A stretch of DNA of 64,000 nt from Neoarius graeffei (Eukaryota > Chordata > Actinopteri > Siluriformes > Ariidae): the NCBI RefSeq assembly GCF_027579695.1, contig NC_083583.1:4074042-4138041 (forward strand), given 5' to 3'. Positions 40,601 through 56,370 of the stretch are shown here, piece after piece (position 1 is the stretch's first letter; every line of letters begins with the position of its first letter). A program made the position numbers and the translations under genes. The notes under the pieces were generated by a model. That model was given only the letters and a program-made list of their open reading frames with translations. It ran no database searches and was not told the origin of the DNA.

Positions 40601-43600
40601 AAAACAGACAGGAACTCCCTCTTCTGCCATTGTACATCAAATGTATTGATTATACTGTAGAAATGTCATTACTTTACAACTTTATGGCAAAACAAACAAA
40701 CAAAAAAACAAACAAACCACGCTTCCTGTGTGGAGAGTGACCTAGAGAATTGTACAATCCACTAAGGTGCCTAAACAAACCAAAATGCGTCACTCATCTG
40801 GATTATTTTTATTTATATTATTAATACTACCATTACAGAGAGAATTCGTCTCTGGAACATACGACTGTAGAATTAATTTAGTTTACCTCACGTCAATACT
40901 GCACATGGAAAAAAAAAGTTGCTGGTTTACATACTGAAGCCAAGCAGAAAATATTTTTAGTACCTTTTTTTTGTCTTACTTTTTTTTTAAACAATAATAC
41001 CCTTAGCAAATTGTCTTTCGTACTGTTTCATACTGTATAAAGAAGAAGAAACGTGAACACGAGTGTGATGGCAACCTTTAAGTTCAATTAAAAACTTTAC
41101 ACTGGACTGTACAAGATATGATAAACTATTTACATTTTTTTAGACTTAATTTTTTTTTCTTTTAAAGCAGCACACTAGTTCTATAACTTCTCTAACGCCC
41201 GAACAATACCTGGCTAGGTACCTGCCGAGAAACCGGTTTATGCACAAAACAGAAACGGAACGGAACAGAACAGAAGAATATCAGGCGGCCAGCGGGATTC
41301 GAAGTGAGAGAGAGCGGCCCGGGGTTCGAAGAGCCACGCACAGTGTTGCTTAAGAGACTAGAAACTAGAAAGTACCATTGCAATGACAATAAATTGTCCC
41401 TGACAGAAAAAAAAGTACTCTTCTGAACAGCAGCTAGCATTTCAGTCCAGCATGTCAGTGAATTGTGCTGATTAAATTAGCAAAAAAAAAAAAAAAAACA
41501 CAATATACATCATTAAAGTCTAACGACTGAAAAAATGAATTACAGTAAGATAAGTAGAAACAACAAATGCATTTTTGTCTTCAGTTGTAGCTAATTTGCA
41601 TAACACAAGTGATGATGAACAAATTGAACACGAAATGGACTGCAGCTGCTGAAAAGCTGAAAAAAAATCTACGAAGACAAAAAAAAACAACGCAAAGAAT
41701 GTGTCCGTGTTATTCAGCATAAAAAATAATAAATATTTGTTCATCCCCATGCACTGAGCTGAGAGAGGACATCACTCGGGATCTCACGGGACGCTGAAAT
41801 AATTTTTTCACCCAATTTCGTGCCGATGAGTTTCGACGCCAACGAAAGCGAATCCGAGTGAGGTTCCTCATCTGCATGAGTCGGATCCAATACTGCCTGA
41901 CCAACAGGGTATGAGTTCTGTTCAGTTCAGCATCTACATGAGGTACAGTGACTTGTCTAGTTTTGATTCTTCGTCTTCTTTTTTTTTTTTAAAGAATCTA
42001 AAGAATGATTGACCAACATACAAATTTAAAAAAAGCAAAAAGAAAGAAAGCAACATCACAACATAACACTTACAAATGTAATACATAACTTATACTTCAG
42101 TAAGTATCCATGAACAAAAATAGAATTCTATTTTTTTTTCTATGTTATATTTACAATTTTGAAGAAAAACAAAAAAAGAATGAGATGGTATAGAAGGTGT
42201 CCCAAAAAAAAAAAAAATTAAGTTCCAATTGAGCGTCACTGTATTTTCTCTGATTGTCCTTTTTTTAATTAAGATTTAATTTCTACCGACAAAATTTTAT
42301 AGCCAACACCGGCTAATAAATACAATAAAAGTCTATATGCACTATATAGGTTTCAAAGTTTCAAATACAATATACAAACACAAACGTACATGAGCGATAA
42401 GATGCGCGACTGAAGTCCGGGGTGTTTCAGCTCATCGTCTCGTCCATGAACCTTCTGTCGGGTTCCTGCTCTTTATCTCCCTTAGGCAGCACTGGAGCTT
42501 AAACAAATCAAAAAAAGTGTGTTCATTTATCACGTGTCTTTGCTTAAATTAAAAACAAGTCGAAAGAAAGAAAAAAAACACACACACACCAAAAAAAAAA
42601 AAAAAAAACACAACAAAACAATGACTCAAATCTGGTAAAGTCCAAACAGGTCACGTGTTTGTTCATGTGGATTTTTTTTTTTCTTGCACGACGGATTCAC
42701 ATTAATCAGCATCGATAAAAACTACCATTTATATCCAGTGCTTGGAACACATATGAAACTTTATGTGTGACCGAAGTCCTTTCTCTCTCTCTCTCCTTTT
42801 TTTTAAGAAAAAAGAAAACTTTCCTCTATTACACAAGCGTGATCAAGTTTCAGTCCTGACAACAGTCCTTTTGTCTACCGCCAGCCTAGAAAATCAGTTT
42901 GGCGTGGTCAAGAAAATATGTACAAAACACGTACAAGTCAATCTACCAGCAAACAGATAGGAAACAAATTTAAACAAAGACACCTATTGAGAACAAAAAA
43001 AGAAAAAAAAACTAATTTAGGATAATCAGGAGTAAACCCTGCCAGGTGATTTTCCTCTCAAGAAAAATCACAACAAGCATATATATATATATATGAGATT
43101 ACAGAAGTGCTAGAGAAACTTCTAAGACTTGAAGTAAATAAATGCTTCTCCTTTGTTAGGGACTTCATATAAATTGTTGATGCTGAGGGAAAAGTAAATA
43201 AGAGCTTCAATATCTTTAACTTTATTCCTTTTCAAATTTATTACTTTATCTTTTTTTTTTTTCTATTTACGACCTTGAGAGGCAACGCAGTGACCAGCAG
43301 CTCATCAGCCCAGCGGTAATGGCCATGTTGCTAATGGAAATTAAAAAATATATATATAAATAAATAAAGAAAATAAGACAAGACAGGTTCAAGGGCGAGA
43401 GGAAAATCGTGAGCCTCATGCATTAATAATGGCGCCTTTCAGATGATACAGACTCGTCAGTCATTTTAATAATCTCCCACAGCTTGATCTACTTGTTCCA
43501 TCTGCTCGCCAGCACCTCATGGATCTCTGGCTGGAACGAGACGAGCACAATCACAGATCCGCTCCCTCCCGGCCGCATTGTTCTGTGTTTCTGATGGATG

Positions 43601-45396
43601 CCAAGTCCAAGTCCGAGTCCATGTGGAGGTACGAGGTGACGTGACGAGGCTTCTCCTCGTCGCCTGAGTGGTTTATTTTCCATAACAGCACATCCTGAAG
43701 TGTTTTATTATTCATTCATTCATTAAACAAGGACACGTTCGAATTTTAACTTTATTTTGGATGCACGTGAAGAAGGCAAGTCTGTTCCTGTTTTCACTTA
43801 CGTTATAGCAGCGATAAACAGTCGTTCCCTCACCAGCGTCTCTTTAAGTTAACAAGACAAGTTAAAGATACACATCTCGTCGCCTTTTGTTAGTGAGAAA
43901 ACAGCAACGACGTGTAAGATTAAAAAGCGTAAAACTTTACCTCCTTGGATAAATGCTAATGAGAGAAAACACCACTTTTTTGAAAATCTGAGTTTCCCAA
44001 AAGCATTGCAGGACAAAAGATCAACATTCTCTCTCTCTCTCTCCTAGATAAGACAATCTTAACTTTACAATGTTTTTGGGAAACTCAGTTCTGAGAACAA
44101 ATTAGAAATGAATGCATGAACACTAAACAGAGCTACTGTTATAGAAAATGAATCAACACAGAACTCCTCCAGAACTCCTGCTGCACCACAAATAAGCACC
44201 AAATCTCCTTTATCTGACTGTCGCTGTATCTTTAAGACTTATTTACGCTCTGCTTTAAGACTTTCTTGTGTCAATTAAGGTTTACAACATCCCCAAAGGC
44301 CTTTATGGTGACACAAAGCCCTTATGGACTTGCTGCTGTTAACAAAAAAATAAAAATAAAAAATAAGCCAGCATGTATTGTACAACAGCAATTTTGTGAT
44401 TGTAATGCCATCGAAGCTGCCTTTTTGCTGACATTTCAATTTTGCAGATTGGATGCCTTTGGCCCTGCTTTGGCACGCTGGCCAACCTGTTTGATTAAGA
44501 ACATCGTGGATGTAAGACTGAAGCGAAGGGCGAGACAGGCTGCGTGATCACCGCACTGGACCTCCTGGACTGAACAAGGACTTTCACATCTCTGTAATAA
44601 AATCCAGCATCTCTAACACTGCCTCGAAAATTCCTGAGTGCTTCAAGAAGAGGGAGGCTTTTATTCCTAAAATTCCAGAGGATTGTCTAAGACTCATGAA
44701 CACTCTCCTTTAAGACTTGGGGATCTCAAGATTATGGTGCGGTTTGGACCTGGATTTGGACGTCGTGTTGAGAAAACAGTAAGAAGAGCATTAAGATACG
44801 TGCGTTAAGTTAACCGAGGGGGCAGTTTCGTGTTTTGTCATCAATTATTAAAATATTTTCTTTCGTTCTGCTGTCTTCTTCCTTATTTTATGTTTTTTAA
44901 ATAGCTCAAATCAAAAAAAAAAAAAAAACATTCACAAGCTGTTGGCTGGCACAGCATACCTGAGAGAAATACAGAACCCAGTCAAAAACAGTGATCTAAA
45001 AAAAAAAGTATCAATAACATCAACAACAACAACGACGACAACAACAAATATACGTATGTAAGACTGTGAGAGCTATAATTGTGTTTCAAGTCCTGCCCTC
45101 TGTAACTTTACAGGTCAATTTGTGTACACATCCATAATCAAATAAGAATTAAAAAAAGAAAAAGAAAATAATAATAATAAAACACAATCAAACTGCTTCA
45201 CACTCGAAGAAACATTTAAGACCAAAGAGCTGATGAAGCCAGGAGCCACACGTGCATGCAGGCTCCTCAGGGATATATTATCAGAAACGAGTTTTTCTTT
45301 TCTCTCTCTTTTTTAATTTTGTTCTGTAGTTCTTTTTGTTTTTTTCTCCTCCCCCTCCTCCTTCAGTACTCCTTCGCTCCACTGTGAGTGAAAGCC
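40601..45396 (-). other. sox6: Probable long 3' UTR of sox6
   Basis: The stretch begins right after the sox6 stop codon on the minus strand and is rich in A/T runs. It is almost free of recognisable transposons, in contrast to both flanks. A minus-strand AATAAA lies at 40808-40813 and several others occur earlier. Long 3' UTRs are known for SoxD genes. Transcript end and length are inferred; the low-repeat composition is what is seen. Confidence 0.45.
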
Positions 45397-45685
45397 TCAG
45401 TTGGCGCTGACGGGCTCCTGCGCCTCGTTCTCGCTGCTGTAGTCCGATTTGGGCTCGTCCTCGAAGTCCTCGTACATGTCCATGTCGTCCTCGCCATTGA
45501 CGGGTTCGGTGGGCACCACGCTGGGCACGCTGGGTTCCATCTTCATGCCGAAGGTGCTCTGGATGACGGGCACAGTGGGCTCGGGACTGGCCGAGTTGCT
45601 GGAACAGTCCGAGGTCATGCTGATGGCTCCGGGGTAGACGACGCCCGCGCTGCTGCTGATCGGGAGCTGAGTCTGGGGCTGCTGA
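45397..45685 (-). CDS. sox6: sox6, last coding exon
   Basis: Encodes the C-terminal 95 residues after the HMG domain of a SoxD transcription factor. The acceptor CTGTCTCAG precedes 45685; the first base completes a Gly codon split from the previous exon, then QQPQ and a GVVYPGAI block follow. Then come [23 protein letters not shown], an acidic stretch ([20 protein letters not shown]) and the terminus VSAN, with TGA at 45397-45399. The VSAN end and SDYSSENEA motif identify Sox6 rather than Sox5 or Sox13. This tail is short compared with what I remember of the mammalian one: a TTTPSPQ-like piece is missing. Confidence 0.95.
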
Positions 45686-48133
<2,448 letters not shown>

Positions 48134-48242
48134 TCACGACAAACGCGGCTGCCATTTTGGACATGTACTACCAGTAGTTTACCACAGCCAACATTGAGGA
48201 ACGTCAGCAAAGAAAGTGTTTATTTTCAGCAAGACTTCCATC

Positions 48243-48391
48243 ATGCCACTATATTGTTGTGCACCTGGATGTAGTAACCATCAACAAACAAGGCAAGGGT
48301 TATCATTTTATCGGATCCCGGTAGATGCTGACCGACGGAGAAGATGGATAGCGGCATACCGACGCTTGTGTAGTGACCACTTTGTTGGAGG
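48243..48391 (+). pseudogene. THAP-like zinc finger first exon
   Basis: From ATG at 48243 (after an upstream ATG at 48216) it reads MPLYCCAPGCSNHQQTRQGL, SFYRIPVD, RRRRWIAAYRR and LCSDHFVGG, ending at a donor-like GGAGGTAAGA at 48390. The C-x-x-x-C, W and C-x-x-H pattern is the C2CH THAP signature, a DNA-binding finger. The middle appears shortened: the usual linker between RR and the C-x-x-H pair is missing. It would be an exon 1 in a transposon. Not a host gene, because it is bounded by inverted repeats. Confidence 0.65.
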
Positions 48392-48593
48392 TAAGACGAA
48401 TAAAATTAGCCAGAAAAGGCATTACATTGCTGTTAACATTCTGTGGCGGCGAGTGTGTAACCAAATAGGCTAAAATAACCCATTGTAACCTCTTTGTTCT
48501 TCTGTAGTAGCTATTAGCTAACGACATTAGCTAGCGTTGTGTTCCTTTGCTGTTGGTAGACTGTAGGACAGATCAGAGGCAGTGTCCTACAAA

Positions 48594-48978
48594 CAGCGCT
48601 TCATTTGAGGGGGAGCAAGCCGGAGCGCGCTCCGGAACCTCGGGCGTTGGCTCCGGCAGCTATTTACACTGGATCCGGTGATCCGACACCTCTTTTGACT
48701 ATGTAACAAAAATAATAATAATAATAATAATTAAATAAAAAAAATGCAAGTTTATTTAGTGTTAATGTCTGATTTTGATATCTGTCTTGTTGGTGATTTC
48801 TCTCATGAAACGACATCCACAAAATATCTGCAGATGAACTTAATTTGCAGTGTTATTACAAAACATGCCCAGAAGCGCAGCGCCGCGCCCCCCTCCCCTC
48901 CCCTCTCCTCTTTTTTCCCGCACCGGAGCCACTCATCCTCTGCGCTCCGGGACCTCCCACTTTACAAATTAAGCACTG
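48594..48978. mobile_element. hAT MITE nested in the ISL2EU-like element
   Basis: 385 bp with ends CAGCGCTTCATTTG and (inward) CAGTGCTTAATTTG. A perfect 8-bp duplication CCTACAAA lies at 48586-48593 and 48979-48986. No transposase. Confidence 0.9.
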
Positions 48979-49543
48979 CCTACAAATAAGTGTTCAAAAC
49001 AAGAGGAACATGTATTTGTCTCTTAAATCCAGGCCGTTCCCTGTAATCTGTCACAACGGTTGGAGAAAGTAATGGCAAATAGTGAGTGCACAAACCATAG
49101 AAGGTAAACTGTACACAGCGCCAGGGCAGTGTGATGGTATGTCTACTTTTAGATTGTGTTAACTTATCAATGAACACACTCGTCACTCGACGAGTTTCAC
49201 GTCTTTACGACGGATACTTAAATGTGTGTTAGGTATTATTGTTGCAGTCTAAGCAGTCATTGTAGCAGCTAGATGAGCGAGAACCGAAAGGGTCTGTGCC
49301 ATAAACCGTAATTTCTGTACGGCGTTGCTAATGTGTCGTTACTGTTTTTATTTCTCCCTCTGCTCGCCCTGTAAATGCCCTACGTCGCTGGATAGCGAAG
49401 GTGTTATCTGCATCTCGCTCCTTTTTCTTGTATGTTCTCCGTTTGTCGCCTTCCTCGCATTCAAACCAATTCGAGCCGAAGTCCACTACATGTCCAAAAT
49501 GGTGGTCGCGTTTACGAAGGTCACGTGACTGAAAAGGGTCTAT

Positions 49544-50159
49544 ACAAGAAATGATAGAAGTCATGCAAGATCAATGTAAATTTCCAGAAGATAAGAAAAT
49601 TATACATGATAAAGAAAAAAAATCTGGGATATGTGCAGTATTAGGATGGTGCATTCAGGCCATTGAAAGTGAAAAAAAAAAAATACAGGGCTGAGGTGCA
49701 TGTGTGTGTGGGGGGGAGGGGGGTATTCTGAGAAAAAAAAAAAAAAACACAGACACACTTCCAAGAATTTCCAAGATTAAATTTGGACATTTATAAGAAA
49801 AAAAAAATTGGATATTCTCTGGGATTCTAACATCATAAATTTGCAAGAAATATACTCAGAGATGCTCAGAGAAGGAAAAGAAAAACCCTCAGTAATTCCA
49901 AGATTAAAAAAATTAGAAATTCAAAGATAAAGAAGTCACAAATTTATGACAGAAAAAAAAGCTCTCATGTGTCCTGGGTTTCTGGCTGCAGTGCATCCTG
50001 AGAAATGTAGTTGAAAATCTCATAGCACTTTATTCTTTTGCATGATCAAGGAGGAAACCTGCGTGTCATAGTGTCTGTGGTGTGATGACATTGATCCAAT
50101 TTGACAAACGGAAGAGATCTTGTTCCTTGACAAAAAAGCAACAAACAAACAACCCCCCC

Positions 50160-50190
<31 letters not shown>

Positions 50191-50380
50191 AAAAAAAAAG
50201 TTTCTTTTCTGACAGATTTGTGATTTTTAAACTCGGAATTTCTATTTTTTTTTCTCTTGGACTGTATATTCTATCCTACTGTAAACTATATAGTTATAAA
50301 GGAAATTATAATATTTCAGTTAATGCTTGATGAATATTGGAACCATATTACATTTTATAATATTATAAATAATTCACTAT
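49544..50380. repeat. Intronic low-complexity sequence, C/A homopolymers
   Basis: A C-run followed by an A-run at about 50153-50199, plus A-rich stretches near 49670 and 49740. No gene recognised. Confidence 0.6.
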
Positions 50381-50399
50381 TTATACATGACATTATTTC

Positions 50400-50800
50400 T
50401 GCCCTAAAACATTTTCCGCTTTTATCCGAGCTCTAATATCCATCCCCTGCCTGAATCCGGTTGTTCTGGTGCAAGGTGAGCCATTCGCTGAAGGCAGCTT
50501 TGTCTCAGAGTGCTGCATTAGCGGAAACAACAGGGTCTGTAAATATCTCCAGCCTTCAACGTGTCCCTCTGGCTGACGGGACTTTTAGTAACGGTGATGT
50601 ATTGACTCTCGGCACTGTGGGACGAGACCCATTTAGCCCCTTCATTTTTTATGACAAACACCAGGGCTGTGTGACAGCTCCTAAATCCATCTGATTGAGC
50701 CACTCCAACAGCGGCTCCACCGCCGCAACGTCTGACTCGCTGCAATGGGACACGGCACATCAGGGGGAAGAGCCCGAGATCCGACATTTATACTGGGTCA
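50400..50800. promoter_or_regulatory. Intronic candidate conserved non-coding element
   Basis: Mixed-composition DNA with no repeat signature, unlike its AT-rich flanks. It includes AACAACAGGG near 50525, and TGTGTGACAGCTCC near 50669. Open frames lack domains. Regulatory role inferred from composition only. Confidence 0.3.
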
Positions 50801-52660
50801 TTATACATTTATATATAAATAAATCACTAAAAACAAGATGTTCACAGAAACATGCACAGAGAATATTTTTCACTTTTATTTAGTTCCTAGATTACTATTT
50901 AGTTATTTATTTGTTTATCACAACTGCCACAATAAACAAATTGAATTTATTTGGGAGGAGGGGAGTCCACCAATATTTATTTATTTTTATTTATTCATGT
51001 ATTTCATTAATTTTTTTCTTGTTGTGTGGTTTGTAGAGGAAAATACATTTATTACCAACATTAGCAATATTTCACACACTAGCATACGCACCACATTGTA
51101 TAGACTATATGTGCATATGGGTCCATCTCAGAAACTGCTCTCTTATTTGGGACATTATGGTCAAAAAATAAATTTTCTAATTATACTATTTTTTTTGGCA
51201 TTTACCTAACACTCAATGTTTCTTTTGTCATGTTTAATAAGAATAAAGATAGCATCTTGCTTTATCTGGCCTCCACTGTGGAATTTTTTTTATTACAATT
51301 CAAATGCTTTTGTAAAATTGATTTCCATATAAAATAACTACATCATGAAGAATTAAAGCCCCTCCTTCACCGATGAGTGAAAATATTGAATAAATTTCCT
51401 CTTTTTGATTGCTTGGGTTAAAAATGCCAAGTTATGATGACTGAATTGATTATTCACTTAAATATGAATAATATGATACATTTTGGGTATTTGATATGGC
51501 GAAATAGGACACAATGGAAAAATCAAGAACACACCGGAAAGATGAGAATAACGGCGGTGGTAAAAGAACAGCGACTGTACCGGCTGAAGGTCGTGCGGGT
51601 CTCTGCTGCGGCGCGCGAGCAACGGGACATCACTACCGCACCAGATGGAGCATGAGGCGGGGGCGGGGCAAAATGACTGGCCGTAGATTCTATCGAAAGT
51701 TCGATCTAAATTGACCATGGTTGCAAAATATTGGCCAAAAATACGCAAACACTACGAAATATGAAAGTAAGATGAAAAAGAAACATTCTATTGCCTTATA
51801 CTGCAAGACTAAAACAAAATAAAACTGTCAAAACTCACCTTTACAGTGATAACGTCCGAACAGATCACCCGCGTAACAGAAAGACCGCAAATGGAAGCAC
51901 GATCAACTTCTAACTGTTGGAGTGGAAAATTCCATTCTGCACATGCAAATTGTTAATGTGTGTCCTTCCCCGCACACAAATAACACGCTACGGTAAAAAA
52001 TAGACCACAACTCATTTTATAGCTCAGAAATTCATACAAGACCAGCTACCATCGTAACATATTCTGTAAGAAACATATTCTATACCTAACTTTCAGCTTC
52101 CATTTTAAAAAACAAAATCGCAGATTTATAACTAAATGTTTATACGGCATAGTGATTTTAAGTTACTACTTTTGGTGAGGTAGTGACCTCGACCCTGAGG
52201 CTTTCCGTTTAGATCAAAACACACGATCATATTGGGTTTGGGTTTGCGGAAAATGGAGTTACGATGGTGATCAAATATTTTGCATGATGTTTTATTACGG
52301 TTATGATTATTCTGTGAGCGCACCAATCCTTAGGTGTATAAAGTTACAACTTAAAATACAATCAGTGATAACTGTAGACTTTTCAGTGGACTACAACCTT
52401 TTTAAGGGAATGCGATGTAGTCAACCATTTATCATGTCCCAGATCAAGCCGCCATTTTTCCACAAATCTGCAGAATTTTTGCCAAATTCTGAATAGAGTA
52501 TTCACATCAAACATTTAGTTTTATCTGTATTATTCCTTTCATCATTTTATTTCAAATTAAAACCAACATCACCATTCAAAACCGTATAGTTTATTGAGTA
52601 TATTTAGTGGGGGACCCCCACAGCACCCAGTTTCTGATACAGACCCGTATACAGTATATA
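50801..52660. other. Intronic AT-rich sequence, nothing firmly recognised
   Basis: The GC-richer block 51520-51700 (GGCGGGGGCGGGGC near 51656) and 52120-52500 look like parts of an unidentified repeat. No coding domain or complete ends were found. Confidence 0.4.
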
Positions 52661-52897
52661 CAGTTGTGGTCAGAAGTTTACATACAGTGACATGAATGTC
52701 ATCTTGGATCTGAATGTCAGGGCAATATTTGGGCTTTCAGTAATTTCTTTGAACTGTTCTTTTTCTGTGGCAGAATGATTGTACAGCATACAGCTTTAAT
52801 AAAAAAAACACTAGAATTTGGTGCATAAGTTTTAATTTTCTTTGGGTTTTCTGAAATCAACACAAGGTCAAAATTATACATACAGGGTCAAAAAAAT

Positions 52898-55800
52898 CAC
52901 CAAAACCCTTATGGAGAAACCATCAAGGACCGTGATGTCGCCCGGTATGGCGCAGCCGGGGCCCCACCCTGGAGCCAGGCTTGGGGTTGGGGCTCGTATG
53001 CAAGCGCTTGGTGGCTGGGCCTTTGCCCATGGGGCCCGGCCGGGCTCAGCCCGACGAGGTGACGTGGGCCCGACCTCCTGTGGGTTAACCACCTACAGAG
53101 GTAGCAGTAGGGGACTGGTGCAGTGTGGATTGGGTGGCAGTCGAAGGCAGGGGCCTCGACGACCTGATCCCCGGACACAGCGGCTAGCTGTTGGGACATG
53201 GAATGTCACTTCGCTGGGGGGGAAAGAGCCTGAGCTTGTGCGGGAGGTTGAGAGGTACCGGCTAGAGATAGTCGGGCTCACCTCCATGCACAGCTTGGGC
53301 TCTGGAACCCAGCTCCTCGAGAGGGGCTGGACTCTCCACTTCTCTGGAGTCGCCCGTGGTGAGCGGTGGCGGGCTGGTGTGGGCTTGCTTATAGCTCCCC
53401 AGCTCAGCCGCCATGTGTTGGAGTTTACCCCAGTGAACGAGAGGGCTGCCTCTCTGCGCCTTCGGATTGGGGAGAGGGCTCTTGCGGTCGTTTGTGCCTA
53501 CGGGCCGAATAGCAGTATAGAGTATCCGGACTTCTTATAGTCCCTGGGAGAGGTACTGAGGGGTGCTCAGACTGGGGACTCCATTGTGTTACTGGGGGAC
53601 TTCAATGCTCATGTGGGCGATGACAGTGACACCTGGAGGGGCGTGGTTTGGAGGAATGGCCTCCCTGATCTGAACCCGAGTGGTGTTTTGTTATTGGACT
53701 TTTGTGCTAGTCACGGTTTGTCCATAACGAACACCATGTTCGAGCATAGGGGTGTCCACAAGTGCACGTGGCACCAGGACACCTTAGGTCGGAGGTCGAT
53801 GATAGACTTTGTTGTCGTTTCATCTGATCACCGGCCCTATGTCTTGGACGCTCGGGTGAAGAGAGGGGCTGAGCTGTCAACTGATCACCACCTGGTGGTG
53901 AGTTGGATCCGCTGGCGGAGGAGGAAGCTGGACAGACCTGGCAGGCCCAAACGTATGGTGAGGGTCTGCTGGGAATGTCTGGCCGAGCACTCTGTTGGGG
54001 AGGTCTTTAACTCCCACCTCCGGGAGAGCTTTTCCCAGCTTCCGAGGGAGGCGGGGGACATTGAGTCTGGGTGGACCATGTTCTCTACCTCCATTGTGGA
54101 CGCAGCTGTTTGGAGCTGTGGCCGCAAGGTCTCCGGTGCCTGTCGTGGCGGCAATCCCCGAACCCGGTGGTGGACACCGGAAGTAAGGGATGCCGTCAAG
54201 CTGAAGAAGAAGTCCTATCGGGCCATGTTGACCTCCGGGACCCCTGAGGCAGCTGACAGGTATCAGCAGGCCAGGCATGCTGCAGCTCGGGCAGTTGCGG
54301 AGGCAAAAACTCGGAACTGGGAGGAGTTCGGGGAGGCCATGGAGAAGGACTATCGGTCGGCCTTGAAGAAATTCTGGCAAACCGTCCGGCGCCTCAGGAG
54401 GGGGAAGCAGTACTCTGCCAACACTGTTTACAGTGCAGGTGGGGAGCTGTTGACCTCGACTGGGGACATTGTCAGGTGGTGGAAGGAATACTTTGAGGAT
54501 CTCCTCAATCACACCGTCATGTCTTCCATTGAGGAGACTGAAGCTGATGACTCAGAGGTGGACTCGTCCATTACCCAAGCCGAAGTCACTGAGGTGGTTT
54601 GCAAGCTCCTTGGTGGCAAGGCACTGGGGGTGGATGAGATCTGCCCTGAGTATCTCAAGTCTCTGGAGGTTGTGGGGCTGTCTTGGTTGACACGCCTCTG
54701 CAACATCGCATGGCGGTTGGGGACAGTGCCTCTGGAGTGGCAGACTGGGGTGGTGGTCCCTCTTTTTAAGAAAGGGGACCGGAGAGTGTGCTCCAATTAT
54801 AGGGGAATCACACTTCTCAGCCTCCCGGGGAAAGTTTACTCTAGGGTACTGGAGAGGAGAATTCGACCAATAGTCAAACCTCAGATCCAGGAGGAACAAT
54901 GTGGTTTTCGTCCTGGTCGCGGAACACTGGACCAGCTTTATACCCTTCATAGGGTGCTCGAGGGTTCATGGGAGTTTGCCCAACCAGTACACATGTGCTT
55001 TGTGGATCTGGAGAAGGCATTCGACCGTGTCCCCCATGGTATTCTGTGGGGAGTGCTTCGGGAGTATGGGGTTCGGGGCTCTTTGCTAAGGGCTGTCCGG
55101 TCCCTGTACGAACGGAGCAGGAGTCTGGTTCGCATTGCCGGCAGTAAGTCAGACCTGTTCCCAGTGCATGTTGGACTCCGGCAGGGCTGCCCTTTGTCAC
55201 CGGTTCTGTTCATAATTTTTTATGGACAGAATTTCTAGGCACAGCCAGGGGCCGGAAGGAATCCTGTTTGGGAACCACAGGATTTCATCTCTGCTTTTTG
55301 CGGATGATGTTGTCCTGTTGGCTTCTTCAAACCAGGACCTCCAGCATGCACTGGGGCGGTTTGCAGTCGTGTGAAGCAGCTGGGATGAGAATCAGCACCT
55401 CCAAGTCCAAGGCCATGGTTCTCAACCGGAAAAGGGTGGCTTGCCCTCTCCAGGTTGGTGGAGAAGTCCTGCCTCAAGTGGAAGAGTTTAAGTATCTCGG
55501 GATCTTGTTCACGAGTGAGGGAAGGATGGAGCGTGAGATTGACAGGCGGATCGGTGCAGCCTCCACAGTGATGCTGTCGCTTTACCGGTCTGACATGGTG
55601 AAGAAGGAGCTGAGCCAAAAGGCGAAGCTCTCAATTTACCAGTCAATCTATGTTCCGACTCTCACCTATGGTCATGAGCTTTGGGTAATGACCAAAAGAA
55701 CAAGATTGTGGATACAAGCGGCCGAAATGAGTTTCCTTCGCAGGGTGGCTGGGCGCTACCTTAGAGATAGGGTGAGAAGCACAGTCACTCGGGAGGAGCT

Positions 55801-56116
55801 CGGAGTAGAGCCGCTGCTCCTCCACATGGAGAGGAACCAGCTGAGGTGGCTCGGGCATCTTTTTCGGATGCCTCCTGGATGCCTCCCTGGGGAGGTGTTC
55901 CAGGCATGTCCCCCCCGGAGGAGGCCCCAGGGAAGACCCAGGACACGCTGGAGGGACTATGTCTCTCGGCTGGCCTGGGAACGCCTCGGTGTTCTTCCTG
56001 AGGAGCTGACCGAGGTGTCTGGGGAGAGGGAAGTTTGGGCTTCCATGCTTAGACTGCTGCTTCCGCGACCTGGTCCCGGATAAAGCGGAAGAAGACGAGA
56101 CGAGACGAGATGAGAC
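52898..56116 (+). mobile_element. Near full-length Rex3 LINE (RTE clade)
   Basis: 3.2 kb flanked by a perfect 13-bp duplication GGGTCAAAAAAAT (52885-52897, 56117-56129). One frame carries an apurinic endonuclease region and a reverse transcriptase, then a GACGAGA/GATGAGAC-type 3' tail. It matches both widely used Rex3 PCR primer sites (54738-54757 and 55182-55202) as I remember them. It sits in the left inverted repeat of Tc1-B and is antisense to sox6. Confidence 0.95.
53170..56083 (+). pseudogene. Rex3 endonuclease-reverse transcriptase, frame-broken
   Basis: Endonuclease: LAVGTWNVTSL near 53190, AVVCAYGPNSS near 53490, [10 protein letters not shown] near 53590 and TDHHLVVSW near 53880. 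[12 protein letters not shown] near 54800, [13 protein letters not shown] near 54903, [13 protein letters not shown] near 54993, [13 protein letters not shown] near 55170 and the FADD catalytic box near 55297. Lesions: an in-frame TAG at 53538-53540 where GAG is expected; a one-base gain in a T run near 55217-55222 before the FADD box; and a frame slip near 55368. Otherwise the frame is long and intact, pointing to fairly recent insertion. Confidence 0.95.
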
Positions 56117-56370
56117 GGGTCAAAAAAATTGCATACGCTCACTTAGATTATTAATTCAGAGGTGTTGAAACTTCCAAAATGTCTCTTATCTTGCCAAGGC
56201 CGAGGTCTCTTAACTTCCTGTTACTGATCATGATTGACTACAGCTGGTAGATTCTCTGTGCCTTCATAAAAAGGGCTTGTTTATAGCACTCATTGGATTG
56301 ACCAACACATAGTAAAATGAGAAAGTCTAAGGAGCTCAGTGCAGATCTGAGAAAGAGGATTGCAGATATC

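Noticed and set aside
40382..40649. Cys/Val- or His/Thr-rich open frames
   Set aside because: Translation of TG/CA microsatellites.
48243..48391. THAP-domain host gene
   Set aside because: Lies between transposon inverted repeats with an AT duplication, and the finger is incomplete.
53877..54512. 211-codon minus-strand open frame
   Set aside because: Shadow of the Rex3 ORF in GC-rich sequence.
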